Positions 18,158 through 27,364 of a DNA stretch of 64,000 nucleotides are shown here, piece by piece. The first letter of the stretch is position 1, and each line of letters begins with the position of its first letter. Made by a program: the position numbers and the translations under genes. Source of the DNA: CBDAUN01 sp965200645 (GTDB lineage Bacteria; Pseudomonadota; Gammaproteobacteria; Arenicellales; JAJDZL01); the NCBI GenBank assembly GCA_965200645.1, contig CBDAUN010000001.1, forward strand, positions 1-64,000, in the 5' to 3' direction. The notes under the pieces are model-generated. The model was not told the DNA's origin. It saw nothing but the letters and a program-made list of their open reading frames with translations, and did no database searches.

Positions 18158-18815
18158 TTGCTTCGATTCTTGTTAGTTATTCGGTGAATTTATATCAATA
18201 TAAACATTGAATTTGCGGTCCTGATGTTCTAAGATTTTTAGATTAGTCTTTAGAAGGTACGGAACAATTTCCATTGAGAGTTTCCAAAAATTTTTGAATT
18301 GAGTCCTATTCAATGATTAGTCCAAGAATGTCATTGCTAGTACCGACAGAGACACCTGCATTCTCATCGTAAACTATAATCACTCGGTAATTTGATTCCA
18401 ATTTATCACCTCATACTACTTCTCTCAAACCTGAATACAAACTAGAAGATTCGATCAAGTTTAAAAAATTTTTGCACTGGTTATTGGCGCTTAATACTTG
18501 GACGTTTTATACACGTGAATTTCACAATTTAATTCAACTTGAAAAAGGTTATCCATAAACTCTAATTTCATGTTGAGTTGAAATTGATGAGTTCGTCAAA
18601 CTCTCTAATTTCTAAGAAATCTATTGATAAGCTAATTTAATGGGATAATACCGTTTTGTTGTGCATTCCTAAAGTTGGAGCAACCTAAAAATCCAGTACG
18701 ACAAAGTGTTATTACCAAAAAGTTCAATTGTGCAACCTCAAGATTCGAGACCCCTTATCTTTTGGCTATATTGTCCCTTATTGAACAATATCGACTGTTT
18801 TTTGGATAGGGGTTA
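18158..18815. other. intergenic, AT-rich
   Basis: Divergent spacer between the small membrane protein and the GT8-like gene. It probably holds promoters for both. I saw no RNA gene or repeat. Confidence 0.4.
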
Positions 18816-19628
18816 ATGATGGTTAAACAGATTGTCTGCCTCAATTGGGGTACTAAGTACGGTCCACCGTACATAAACCGCCTCTATTCGATGGTTGAGC
18901 GCAACATTACTCCACCATTCCGATTAGTCTGCTTTACTGATTCCAATGCAGGAGTTAAACCTGAAGTTGAATGCCATCCGTTACCACCCCTTCCTGTTGA
19001 AATTCCAAAGACGAAGCAGGGTATTTGGGACAAGGTACGGCTTTACAGCGCCAAATTAGCCGACCTCCAAGGAACGGCGCTGTATCTGGACTTGGACATA
19101 TTGATTACGGGAAATTTAGATGAACTGTTTAGTTATGGTGATACTGATCGTGTCGTCATTGCTCGCAACCCAGTTAAACCGCTCGAACGGCTTGGCCAAG
19201 GTTCGGTTTACCGATTTCCAGTTGGTCAACTTGCTCCGATTCTGGAGAAGTTCTGTGCTAATCCAAAGGAAGTCACCGAATCGTATGTGTATGAACAGCG
19301 GTTCCTAACTCAAAATGCCCCGGGGGGAGCTATGTTTTTTCCGAATCGTTGGATTCGACACTTTCGTCTGCAATGTATGCGTACCTTTCCACTGAACTAC
19401 TTCCTACAGCCAAAGCTTCCCAACGCCGCCAAAGTTGTAATTTTTCCGGGCGGACTCCACCCTCGTCATGGAATTAAAGGCGGATGGAAACATCATCGCG
19501 AGGGAATAAGCAAGACTGAACACTTGCTCGGATATCCTCGATTAAAGTATCGAGAAGAGAATATTTTTTCCTACCTTCAACACTACATTATGCCAACTGA
19601 TTGGATAGAAGATACCTGGCGCGAGTAA
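18816..19628 (+). CDS. GT8-like glycosyltransferase
   Basis: A 270-residue cytoplasmic enzyme. It starts VKQIVCLNWGTKYGPPYINRLY, then has LVCFTDS, a typical early strand, and ALYLDLDILITGNLDELF (residues 90-107) with the DxD motif that binds the metal and nucleotide-sugar. Later GLHPRHG may supply the C-terminal histidine often seen in GT8 enzymes. This layout fits family-8-like galactosyl- or glucosyltransferases, though some small GT-A families look similar. It is the first gene of the glycan island. The run CCGGGGGGAG at 19320 contains only six G. A purine-rich GGGG lies before the start. Confidence 0.7.
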   Translation: MMVKQIVCLNWGTKYGPPYINRLYSMVERNITPPFRLVCFTDSNAGVKPEVECHPLPPLPVEIPKTKQGIWDKVRLYSAKLADLQGTALYLDLDILITGNLDELFSYGDTDRVVIARNPVKPLERLGQGSVYRFPVGQLAPILEKFCANPKEVTESYVYEQRFLTQNAPGGAMFFPNRWIRHFRLQCMRTFPLNYFLQPKLPNAAKVVIFPGGLHPRHGIKGGWKHHREGISKTEHLLGYPRLKYREENIFSYLQHYIMPTDWIEDTWRE

Positions 19629-19807
19629 TCTATGTTGCAAGATTCCACACAGTTATGTTCAATTTGCTGGCCACTCTACCGAAGTTCTTTAGTGCATTGT
19701 GCTGACTTCAGGACTCGTGTAATGATCACTTCATATAGATCATATGGTAGCAACGCTTGAACAGCACTCTATTTCATCATCATTTGTGTGCAAACTAGGG
19801 GGTTATT

Positions 19808-20410
19808 ATGAAATTTAAGGCGGAAAAAATGTTTTTCAGTTTCGTTAGTGAATTGGGAGTTGAGGTAGATGTCACCCATAAAATTCACTGGCTGACGAAC
19901 AAAATTACAGAATCCGATGAATTGCTGTGGCGGATATTTATCGCTCTTGACGGCAACTCTGAAGGCATGCTAACCAAAGGTGTTAGACAGCTAACTCCCG
20001 ATGGGTATCTCATAGACTATAACTGCATCATCGAATTTGATGAATTGCAACATTTCACTGAATATCGATTTCAAACATTACAGTACTATCCTGAAGAAAT
20101 TAGAGTTGGTTTTGACTTGGATAAGTACAAGTCATGGTGTACTCAAAATGCTGCAGCCGCTTTAAGAAAGGGTGCGGTGGGGTACAGAAAGCCCAAAGCT
20201 GAATTTCCATTTCAAAATGGGCGTGCAGCTCAGCGGGCGTTGTTTGATGCCTGTAGGGATTTGCTACCTCACAGATATGGGCTAAACCCAACAGTTAGAA
20301 TTTCGGAGTTCGAAGTCCCTTCGCTTTTTGATCTTCGAAAGAGTACCACTTCTGATAATCGGAGGAGAGCCAAAGAAGAAGTTCGACTAGCTCTCGATAG
20401 GCAGCTGTAA
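19808..20410 (+). CDS. protein of unknown function
   Basis: A 200-residue soluble protein that I cannot assign. A GGGGG run sits about 8 bases before the ATG as a good ribosome binding site. Visible segments are VTHKIHWLTNK, PDGYLIDYNCIIEFDELQHFTEYR (residues 65-88) and the C-terminal RAKEEVRLALDRQL. The D-x(n)-EFDE pattern with following His might be a PD-(D/E)XK-type nuclease core, but this is weak. No signal peptide or membrane segment. It lies between glycosyltransferase genes but does not resemble one. Confidence 0.55.
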   Translation: MKFKAEKMFFSFVSELGVEVDVTHKIHWLTNKITESDELLWRIFIALDGNSEGMLTKGVRQLTPDGYLIDYNCIIEFDELQHFTEYRFQTLQYYPEEIRVGFDLDKYKSWCTQNAAAALRKGAVGYRKPKAEFPFQNGRAAQRALFDACRDLLPHRYGLNPTVRISEFEVPSLFDLRKSTTSDNRRRAKEEVRLALDRQL

Positions 20411-20501
20411 GGGGAGACCGTTTTGGCAAAAATATGGTGTTTCTAATTGTTGGTACGAACTTATTTTTAGAATCAGATTATGTCCGAATTCTAAGCCAAC
20501 T

Positions 20502-21806
20502 CTACTTTTCAGTAGTGGTCAAGAGGCCGCTACGCTTCGCTAGTTCAATAACTAACGGCTCTTTCTTATGAATTTTATTTTCAAAATCAACTCTTTCCAG
20601 CAATGGGTTTTCTCTCCACCGTGTGGTTAGTCCAAGAAAGTGCCAAAAGTACAATTCGTTTTCTGATACGTGTACAGCATCAATCCGTGGTCTTGGAACC
20701 CGATTGCCAACAATCGGGTTAAGTGCATCTCGAAGAAACTTTTTTAATAAATAGACTAATTTGAGTTTGATGCTATATCGCTTTGAAAACAATTTGTTCT
20801 TCTCAGATGCCGTTCTGTGGGTAGCGGTGTAGCCAATCTTATCATATTTGTATATGTACTTCATCCGCCCAACTTCACTCCAAGAGTAACGTTTGTCCTG
20901 TTGTTCCTGCGGCTTTCCCAATTTTTTAAATCGATACGGAAAATGGTGAAATCTTGGTAGCTTTCCGGGATTCGAACTTACGATGTTCGGAATCATGTAC
21001 TGTGAAAAGATAACTGCCCCCTTTTGAGCTGTTCGTAGTTTTTTATCCAAGAAATCCAGTAGTTTTGCACTGTCGGGTTTCACCAAATACTCGTCAATGT
21101 CCAAGTTGATGCAATATGAGTCTTCAACTGGGAATACCAGTCTTGCGTGATTCAACGCTCCATGCTGAGCAAATTTATGTTTTTTGAGATCTTCTGACCC
21201 GTATGGATAGTTCCAGTCGACGAATATAACTTTCACTTCGTCTTCCAAGTTTGTTAGTTGGGATATCAATTCGTTTCGGTTTGTGCTGCCATTGTCGTAC
21301 AAAATTAGTCTACGAACGCCAAAGAGTCGACTGTGCCACTTCGCCCAATCTTCAATCCACTCGAAATGATTATCTTTTTGCATGGTAGTTATCGATAGAC
21401 GCGCGTTGCTGTACTCTTGGTCGTTGGAGTTAGTGTGGGATGGGTCAAGCTCAAGTGAACAAACAAATGTCTTAAATTCGAACTTGATATACAGCGGGCT
21501 GACGATGTTGTTGGGCAATGGTTCGGACTCAAGGAAAGTGAGTCGTTCAATTTGGTATAGGTGGGTTTTAACGGGTTGGTCGTTGATATAGATGGCCAGC
21601 GGAAATATTTGGCTTTTGAGATTTAGGGGGAGCGGCCCAAGTGCTTGAAGTGTACGGCTGTGCGGGTCGACAAAGACATCATAAAAGATAGTTCTTGTAT
21701 CGAATTTTTGTTCTTCCTCCTCTGGAAGTGAGGATAGACCAGGGACAGTCCGAACTACTTCTTGATCTAGCGGAATAAATACGGGCGTCGGCTGATATAG
21801 GTACAC
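20502..21806 (-). CDS. GT92-like glycosyltransferase, paralogue 1
   Basis: A 434-residue enzyme of a family repeated five times in this island. Its three parts are: an N-terminal beta-rich domain (YLYQPTPVFIP, then DTRTIFYDVFVD and ALGPLPLNLKSQIFPL); a GT-A catalytic domain with TTMQKDNHFEWIEDWAKWHSRLFGVRRLILYDNGS (residues 139-173) and NLDIDEYLV around 235 as the metal-binding DxD; and a C-terminal segment ELYFWHFLGLTTRWRENP. The KDN...EWI...H..LGV...YDN and DIDE motifs resemble GT92 and Glyco_tranf_2_4 families. The start is GTG. It has no homopolymer tract, so it should be constantly expressed. Confidence 0.75.
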   Translation of the reverse strand: MYLYQPTPVFIPLDQEVVRTVPGLSSLPEEEEQKFDTRTIFYDVFVDPHSRTLQALGPLPLNLKSQIFPLAIYINDQPVKTHLYQIERLTFLESEPLPNNIVSPLYIKFEFKTFVCSLELDPSHTNSNDQEYSNARLSITTMQKDNHFEWIEDWAKWHSRLFGVRRLILYDNGSTNRNELISQLTNLEDEVKVIFVDWNYPYGSEDLKKHKFAQHGALNHARLVFPVEDSYCINLDIDEYLVKPDSAKLLDFLDKKLRTAQKGAVIFSQYMIPNIVSSNPGKLPRFHHFPYRFKKLGKPQEQQDKRYSWSEVGRMKYIYKYDKIGYTATHRTASEKNKLFSKRYSIKLKLVYLLKKFLRDALNPIVGNRVPRPRIDAVHVSENELYFWHFLGLTTRWRENPLLERVDFENKIHKKEPLVIELAKRSGLLTTTEK

Positions 21807-22036
21807 AAAACGCAGTAGGGGCTTATCTGATTTACTTAATATTTAAAGAGTAATAAGTGAGATTGAGAAAATTTGCTTGGGATACCATTTTAGGGAAATG
21901 TTGAACCTCATGTTCTTGGAGAAGAAATTGACTGAACCTAAGATTTATGGATTCGGCAAATGTCTTGAATGATGTTTAGTTTACAAAGGTTCATAGGTAA
22001 TTGGTGCAACTAGCCAAAACGTATACTTTAACTGGT

Positions 22037-23332
22037 TTAGTAGTTTTTGTTTTGACTGGCGAGGGCAACTAGATTTGCCTTCTCGGCTAGTTGATGGATT
22101 AAAGGTTCCTCAATATGGATTTCATCATTGAATTTTTCTAGGGGTGGTTTTTGTTTAGTTTTCCAACCTGTATTTAGGCCAAGAAAATGAAAAAAGTACA
22201 ACTCGTTCTTTGATGCATGGCAAGCATCAATTGTTGGTTTAGGAACACTCTGGAGTAAAAAATATCGAAATGGCTCCCGCAAACACTTTTTCAAATAGAA
22301 ATTCAATTTGTGCAAAATACTATAACGCTTTGCAAACAACCTATTTTTATCGGACATAGTTCTATGCGCCCCGTTGTAACCGATTCTGTCAAAGTGATAA
22401 ATGTATTTCATTCTCATCACCTCGCTCCATGTATGATTCCTACTAGGCTTGCCAAAGTGTTTGAATCGATAAGTAAACTGGTGAAATCGAGGAATATCTT
22501 CTGTCTGGGGCTGAATTATGTTCGGCACTAGGTACTGTGAAAAAATCACCGCGCCTAATGCCGAATTTGCCAATTTTTGATCTAGATATTCAACAAGATT
22601 TTTGTCTTTGGACAATACTAGAAATTCATCTATATCCAAATTAATACAATACGAATTTCGAATTGGGAATGCGAGTCTCGCGTGATTCAACGAACCTGGT
22701 TGAGCACATTCATATTGTAGTAAGCCATAAGGAAAATTCCAGTCAACAAAGATAACTTTCACTTCATCTTCTAAATGACTTAATCGCCTAAGCAATTGAT
22801 CTCGATTCGAACTACCGTTGTCATAAAAGATTAATCTCTTTACACCGAAAAGACGGCTATGGTATTTGACCCAATCTTCAATCCATTCAATATAGTTATC
22901 TTTCTGCAGAGTAGTAATAGTCAGATGTGAATCTTTGGATTCGTGCTCCCACGTTTTACTTTCACTGAGATTCAACTCCATGGTTCTAATAAATGTCTTA
23001 AATTCGAATCTTACTGAAAAGTTCTCGCTGAGATTAGTTGGTAATTCTTGAGATTCGAAGAATACTAATCTCTCAACTTCGTCTAGTCTAAATGTTATTG
23101 CTTGATCATCCACATAGACCTTAAGTGGGAGAATTTTGCTCTTTAGATTCAAAAGGCGAGGCCCCAATGCACGGAGTTTACGTTGACGTGAGTCCAAGAA
23201 AACATCGAAAAAGATTGTTTTTGAATCGAATCTCTTCAGTTCATTTTCGGTGAATTTTTGCGAATTGGGAATAGTCCTGTTTATTCCCAACTCTGCGGCT
23301 ATAAAAAGTGAATTCGGTTGATAAATATACAT
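22037..23332 (-). CDS. GT92-like glycosyltransferase, paralogue 2
   Basis: A 431-residue paralogue of the preceding gene, with an ATG start (MYIYQPNSLF). The same order is seen: SKTIFFDVFLD and LRALGPRLLNLKSKILPL in the N-terminal domain, LQKDNYIEWIEDWVKYHSRLFGVKRLIFYDNGSS in the catalytic domain, NLDIDEFLV, and ELYFFHFLGLNTGW at the end. It is closer to paralogue 1 than to the others in the catalytic core (WHSRLFGV/YHSRLFGV versus WHCRLYGV). No long tract is present. It is transcribed towards paralogue 1 with a 230-base spacer, so the pair probably arose by tandem duplication. Confidence 0.75.
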   Translation of the reverse strand: MYIYQPNSLFIAAELGINRTIPNSQKFTENELKRFDSKTIFFDVFLDSRQRKLRALGPRLLNLKSKILPLKVYVDDQAITFRLDEVERLVFFESQELPTNLSENFSVRFEFKTFIRTMELNLSESKTWEHESKDSHLTITTLQKDNYIEWIEDWVKYHSRLFGVKRLIFYDNGSSNRDQLLRRLSHLEDEVKVIFVDWNFPYGLLQYECAQPGSLNHARLAFPIRNSYCINLDIDEFLVLSKDKNLVEYLDQKLANSALGAVIFSQYLVPNIIQPQTEDIPRFHQFTYRFKHFGKPSRNHTWSEVMRMKYIYHFDRIGYNGAHRTMSDKNRLFAKRYSILHKLNFYLKKCLREPFRYFLLQSVPKPTIDACHASKNELYFFHFLGLNTGWKTKQKPPLEKFNDEIHIEEPLIHQLAEKANLVALASQNKNY

Positions 23333-23499
23333 TCAGTTATTGCTAATGATTTTCAGATGGAATAATTTAATAACTTTACTTCCTAATTGAATTTCACCCA
23401 TCGATTCATTACAGGACGAACCTTCCCAAACCGAAATTTAGTTACTGCAAACGGCTCCCTTTTGCCTTGCAGTTTCAATCTAAGCCATTCTATTCATTT

Positions 23500-24136
23500 A
23501 AGTGTGGATTTCTACAATTTTTGAATTTGCTTGCTACCCGACAAATTTGTACTTGAATCGAGAACAGACCGAAAATCACCCAAATGCCTTGCTTTTGAAT
23601 TTAGCAAGCGAGCCACTTCTGTATCCCAGTGCTATGTAACGCTGAGAGATCCGTTTCTCATCAGCCCATTTACCGAAATTTGCATAAAGGCTTAAAATTC
23701 GATAATCGCTTAGCCTACACAACCCTGGATTGAAGTTTTTTCCCGCCCGAGGCTCGTTTACTGATCGAAGAACTTGATAACACACCATTTGATGGGATGT
23801 CAATCGGAACAGACTGAGGCCGAGGCAAATCCAATGTCGAACGAAGATTTACCATAGAGCAACTGTCGTATTCTGTGAGGATTACTAAGGAGTCTTCAAT
23901 GAATTCGTCAGAATAAAACTCTCAATTATCCGAGGGGGATTGATCAAAATTTCAAATTTAATGCCAGCATGTACGAACTTCCATACGACGGTTTTAACTT
24001 CTGAACTGCCACTATCTTCAATAATTACGATTTTTGCCAACGGACCTTCCAAACGTGGCAGCAGTGAAGCCAACGTTTGCGCCAAAAGATCAAATCGTCC
24101 ACAGGAAGTTAGAGCAACAGTATAAGGTTGAATCAT
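23500..24136 (-). pseudogene. relic of a GT2-like glycosyltransferase
   Basis: Starts MIQPYTVALTSCGRFDLLAQTL and IVIIEDSGSSEVKTVV, then shifts frame after about 75 residues. Later fragments read NFNPGLCRLSDYRILSLYANFGKWADEKRISQRY. It is a second decayed copy of the gene at 6091-6915, also just downstream of a GT4 gene. The core catalytic stretch is deleted. Confidence 0.7.
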
Positions 24137-24181
24137 TTCCGAGTTGAATCAGAATAGCTAAGGATATTAGTTCTAAACTTT

Positions 24182-25462
24182 TTAGTCTTTTCGAATTGTA
24201 GCGATGGCATCTCCAATTAGCTGGTCGAATTGAATCAGAAAGTTCTCAGGTGAAAATTCCAGTGCTCTATTGACCAACTGTTCACGGTCACGCACAGAAG
24301 CTAGCGCATTGTTTATCGCATCACTCATAGCTTCCTCATCATCAACGGGCACTAAACCACCAAATCTTCCGTGGTCGAGAATCTGTTTCGGGCTTGTCGA
24401 ACAGTTGGTGGAAACAACTTTACATCCACACGCTAACGCTTCAATCAACACCATTGGAAAACCTTCCCATTTAGACGACAACACGAAGACATCAGCACAC
24501 CTAATGAAAGCATAAGGATTCAACGTCCAACCCGGCATTGAAACTACATGGGACAAACCATTCTCATTGACTTGAGACTGAAGGGAGTGCCTTAATCCCC
24601 CCCCCCCTAGTATTACCAACTTCAAATTTTCATGCTGCTTTAAGCGGGTAAAAGATCGAATCAAAAGTTCAAAATTTTTAACCATTATCAACCGACCCAC
24701 TGCAAGAATAATTTTGTGGCCAAATGCTTCCTTTCGATCAAACCAAGGATGGTTGGTAGGTGAACTTGCCAATTGCAACACACGTTGGCTGTCAAGAAAG
24801 TTGTATATGACTGTGACACGATTAGCAGGGAAACAACTTTGTTCGCAAATGTCTTGCTTTAATCGAATCGATACCGAATGCACCCAGTTAGCCTTTTGAA
24901 TCAATGTTTTAAAATTCTTTGATCTGCTTCGAGCTATAGGTGTGATTCTTCCATGTACAGACCAAATAATTGGACATTCAAGTCCACTAATTTCTTTACC
25001 AATCAGAACCACAAAAATTTCAGGAATATGCATTGCGAAAACACAGTCTGGTTTGTTTTGGATCAAATATCTCGAAAAACCATACGCATTAAAAACTATT
25101 TGTCTTCTTGGGTGAGGAAACTTCTTTAGCAGTCTATACGGCCAGTTAACTAACACATAGTTAAAGAAATCTGAAAAGGATATTTTGTTTCTTAAGCCAG
25201 GGCACATCCAGTTGACATTTACATGTTGAACAGTACTTTCGATAGATTTATCAAGCCCGTTTTTCTTCCCAATCACATGGACATTTACCCCTCTCGGAAT
25301 TTGCCTAAGCAACTCGCCTGCGAGTTTAAACAGTACTAAATCCACCCTATAGTTCGCAAGCACTAGACACTTAACAATATCAACACATATTCGTTCTCTT
25401 CCTCCACCACCCAAGGAGCCGATTACTATTGCAACAAGTTTGTCGGTATTTGTTAAATGCAT
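24182..25462 (-). CDS. GT4-type glycosyltransferase with G11 tract (in frame)
   Basis: A 426-residue GT-B fold enzyme that transfers a sugar from a nucleotide donor. The N-terminal LGGGGRERICVDIVKCL is the glycine-rich loop of GT4 enzymes. The C-terminal half has AVGRLIMVKNFELLIRSF, LVILGGGGLRHSLQSQ, MPGWTLNPYAFI and EALACGCKVVSTNCSTSP, the donor-binding E-x7-E-type region. The four glycines of the second loop are encoded partly by 11 consecutive G (C on the plus strand, 24597-24607), and at this length the gene reads through. A change of one base would truncate it at about residue 290. Paralogues at 27365 and 46446 have GEG at that point, so the tract is specific to this copy. Confidence 0.85.
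   Translation of the reverse strand: MHLTNTDKLVAIVIGSLGGGGRERICVDIVKCLVLANYRVDLVLFKLAGELLRQIPRGVNVHVIGKKNGLDKSIESTVQHVNVNWMCPGLRNKISFSDFFNYVLVNWPYRLLKKFPHPRRQIVFNAYGFSRYLIQNKPDCVFAMHIPEIFVVLIGKEISGLECPIIWSVHGRITPIARSRSKNFKTLIQKANWVHSVSIRLKQDICEQSCFPANRVTVIYNFLDSQRVLQLASSPTNHPWFDRKEAFGHKIILAVGRLIMVKNFELLIRSFTRLKQHENLKLVILGGGGLRHSLQSQVNENGLSHVVSMPGWTLNPYAFIRCADVFVLSSKWEGFPMVLIEALACGCKVVSTNCSTSPKQILDHGRFGGLVPVDDEEAMSDAINNALASVRDREQLVNRALEFSPENFLIQFDQLIGDAIATIRKD
24597..24607 (-). repeat. C11/G11 homopolymer, putative phase-variation tract
   Basis: Eleven C on the plus strand, within the GT4 gene at 24182-25462. Minus-strand reading CTA then G11 then ATTA gives L-G-G-G-G-L, in frame (ON). Confidence 0.75.
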
Positions 25463-25954
25463 AAGTCCCTTTGCCAGCTGATATCTTTGGTGTTTACGAC
25501 CTGCAAATTCATTGTTGAATTAATTCTAACTTTAAATTCTATTGCCTGACAGGCAATTCGATTGACGAATTAAGAGAAATGACGTAAATAGAATTTGGTC
25601 TAGGCGATAGAAGTTAAGAATTTGTCAAATTCTAAAGTGACAACCAACTTTAAAACAACTATGTCACTGATGAAAAGTATCGATTCTTTGAGTTGTGAAT
25701 TGATTACCGACCACTTTAGCACATTCAGTCAGCGAAGTGAAAATAGTCACATTTCGATTCTTTCTGTCCCGCAATGATGCGACAATCGAAAAAGTGAGAC
25801 TTTACTCTTTAAGCAATTCGACTATTTTTTGAACAATTAGTTGTTAATTTATTCCCATACCAACTTTTTTGAGGAAATTAATCGTTTCGGAGAACATTGT
25901 AGATATACCATATTAAATCTTCCAAATAACCAAACATTTCATAACTCAGTAAGA
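25463..25954. other. divergent intergenic region
   Basis: Spacer between the divergently transcribed GT4 (minus) and GT92 paralogue 3 (plus). It probably contains both promoters. The plus-strand frame is open back to 25841, but homology to the paralogues begins only at 25955. Confidence 0.4.
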
Positions 25955-27266
25955 TTGTATATTTATCGCCCAAACTCTGTATTCTTGCCGACCGAATCGC
26001 AGGTTAAGAGAATCTATCCCTCTTCGCCCAGCCTTTATATTGAAGGCAATGAACTAGACACAAGAACAATCTTCTACGACATTTTTATCGACCATCAAAC
26101 GGGATGCTTACGTGGGATTGGGCCTGCACTTTTGAATTTGAAAAATGAGATATTGCCGCTCGATATTCTTGTTGAGAATAGACGTATTTCATTCTCCATT
26201 ATTGAGGTTGGGAGACTAGTGTTTCTTCAATCTGAGAGACCAATTAACAACTTTACAGACGATGTGTCACTCGTATTGAAGTTTAAAAACTTTACTTCTT
26301 CCGTATATTTGAGTAGCCTCAAAGATAAAATCCGGTCTTCGAGTGACAAGTCGAGTCGCCTTACAATTTCTACTCTCCAGAAGGATAATCCAATAATATG
26401 GATTGAGGACTGGATCCGCTGGCATTGTAGGCTTTACGGGGTAAAACGGGTAGTATTGTATGATAACGGAAGTCAAGATCAGCAAATTTTGATCACAAAA
26501 TTACGAAATCTTGAACCAGAGGTCGAAGTGGTCCTTGTCCATTGGGAGTTTCCATACGGCCATCCCTACAACTACGTCCAAGTGGCATCACTAAATCATT
26601 GTAGGATTTACTTTCACCCAAATGATAAAGGAACAAGTTCAGAAAAAGATTACTGTATTAACCTAGATATCGATGAATACTTGGTGAGTCCACATAGAGA
26701 TCATTTATTGGTATATCTTGATTCGATTTTCAGATCCAATTTTCTACAATCTGTAGTCGTTGAACAAGTGCCTGTGACAAGTATTTTGCCTGAAAATAGT
26801 GACTTCTCCCCCCCCCCCTCGTTGCATTGATTTTAAATATGTTTATAAGGAGATCGATTCCATCGTTGAGAGAAGCCCTCAAAACCTCAATTTAACCTGG
26901 CCAAAGTATATCTATCGTTTTAGTAGTTCACTATACAACGAAGTACATAGCACCAGAACGAATTATAAAAATTTTACATTTGTCGAACATTTGCAAATTT
27001 ATGTACGAAATATTCCGACGAAAATAAATCGTAAACTTTGGAAATTGAAGCGTCTTCTCTTCGGTTTTAGTAAAAACACACCAAAACCACAATATGGAAT
27101 GAAGCATGTCCCTAAATCAGATATGTACTTTTTTCACTTTCACGGATTGACGAGTAAATGGAGTAGTAGAATTCAACATTCGACTGAAACTTTCAACGAG
27201 GACATACACGACGAGGAAAAGTTGATTGAAGATTTGTTTCATCAAGCATATTTGCAAGAATTCTGA
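25955..27266 (+). CDS. GT92-like glycosyltransferase, paralogue 3, phase-OFF at C11
   Basis: The start is placed at TTG 25955 (LYIYRPNSVFLP), where alignment with the other paralogues begins. The first part holds DTRTIFYDIFIDHQTGCLRG, LQKDNPIIWIEDWIRWHCRLYGV and NLDIDEYLV, and then runs into eleven C at 26808-26818 and stops at 26830. The frame one base on continues at once with IDFKYVYKE, KYIYRFSSSLYNEVH and MYFFHFHGLTSKWSSR, exactly what the paralogues have. Ten C (or thirteen) would restore one protein of about 436 residues. The mutation lies only in the tract, and both halves are otherwise undamaged, which fits reversible switching better than decay. Confidence 0.8.
26808..26818 (+). repeat. 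C11 homopolymer, putative phase-variation tract (OFF)
   Basis: Eleven C in GT92 paralogue 3. C10 or C13 would be in frame. The paralogues at this position have LN-STLRFFNF or LKPVPRFFDY, so the tract replaces a variable loop just before a conserved aromatic strand. Confidence 0.8.
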
Positions 27267-27364
27267 GCGCGACAGCTAGAGTAAATATCACAGTTCGTGC
27301 CTAAAGAAAGACGTGTAAATCATGGCATTCATAGATATTCTGAGTCACCACAAGGCAACAATAT

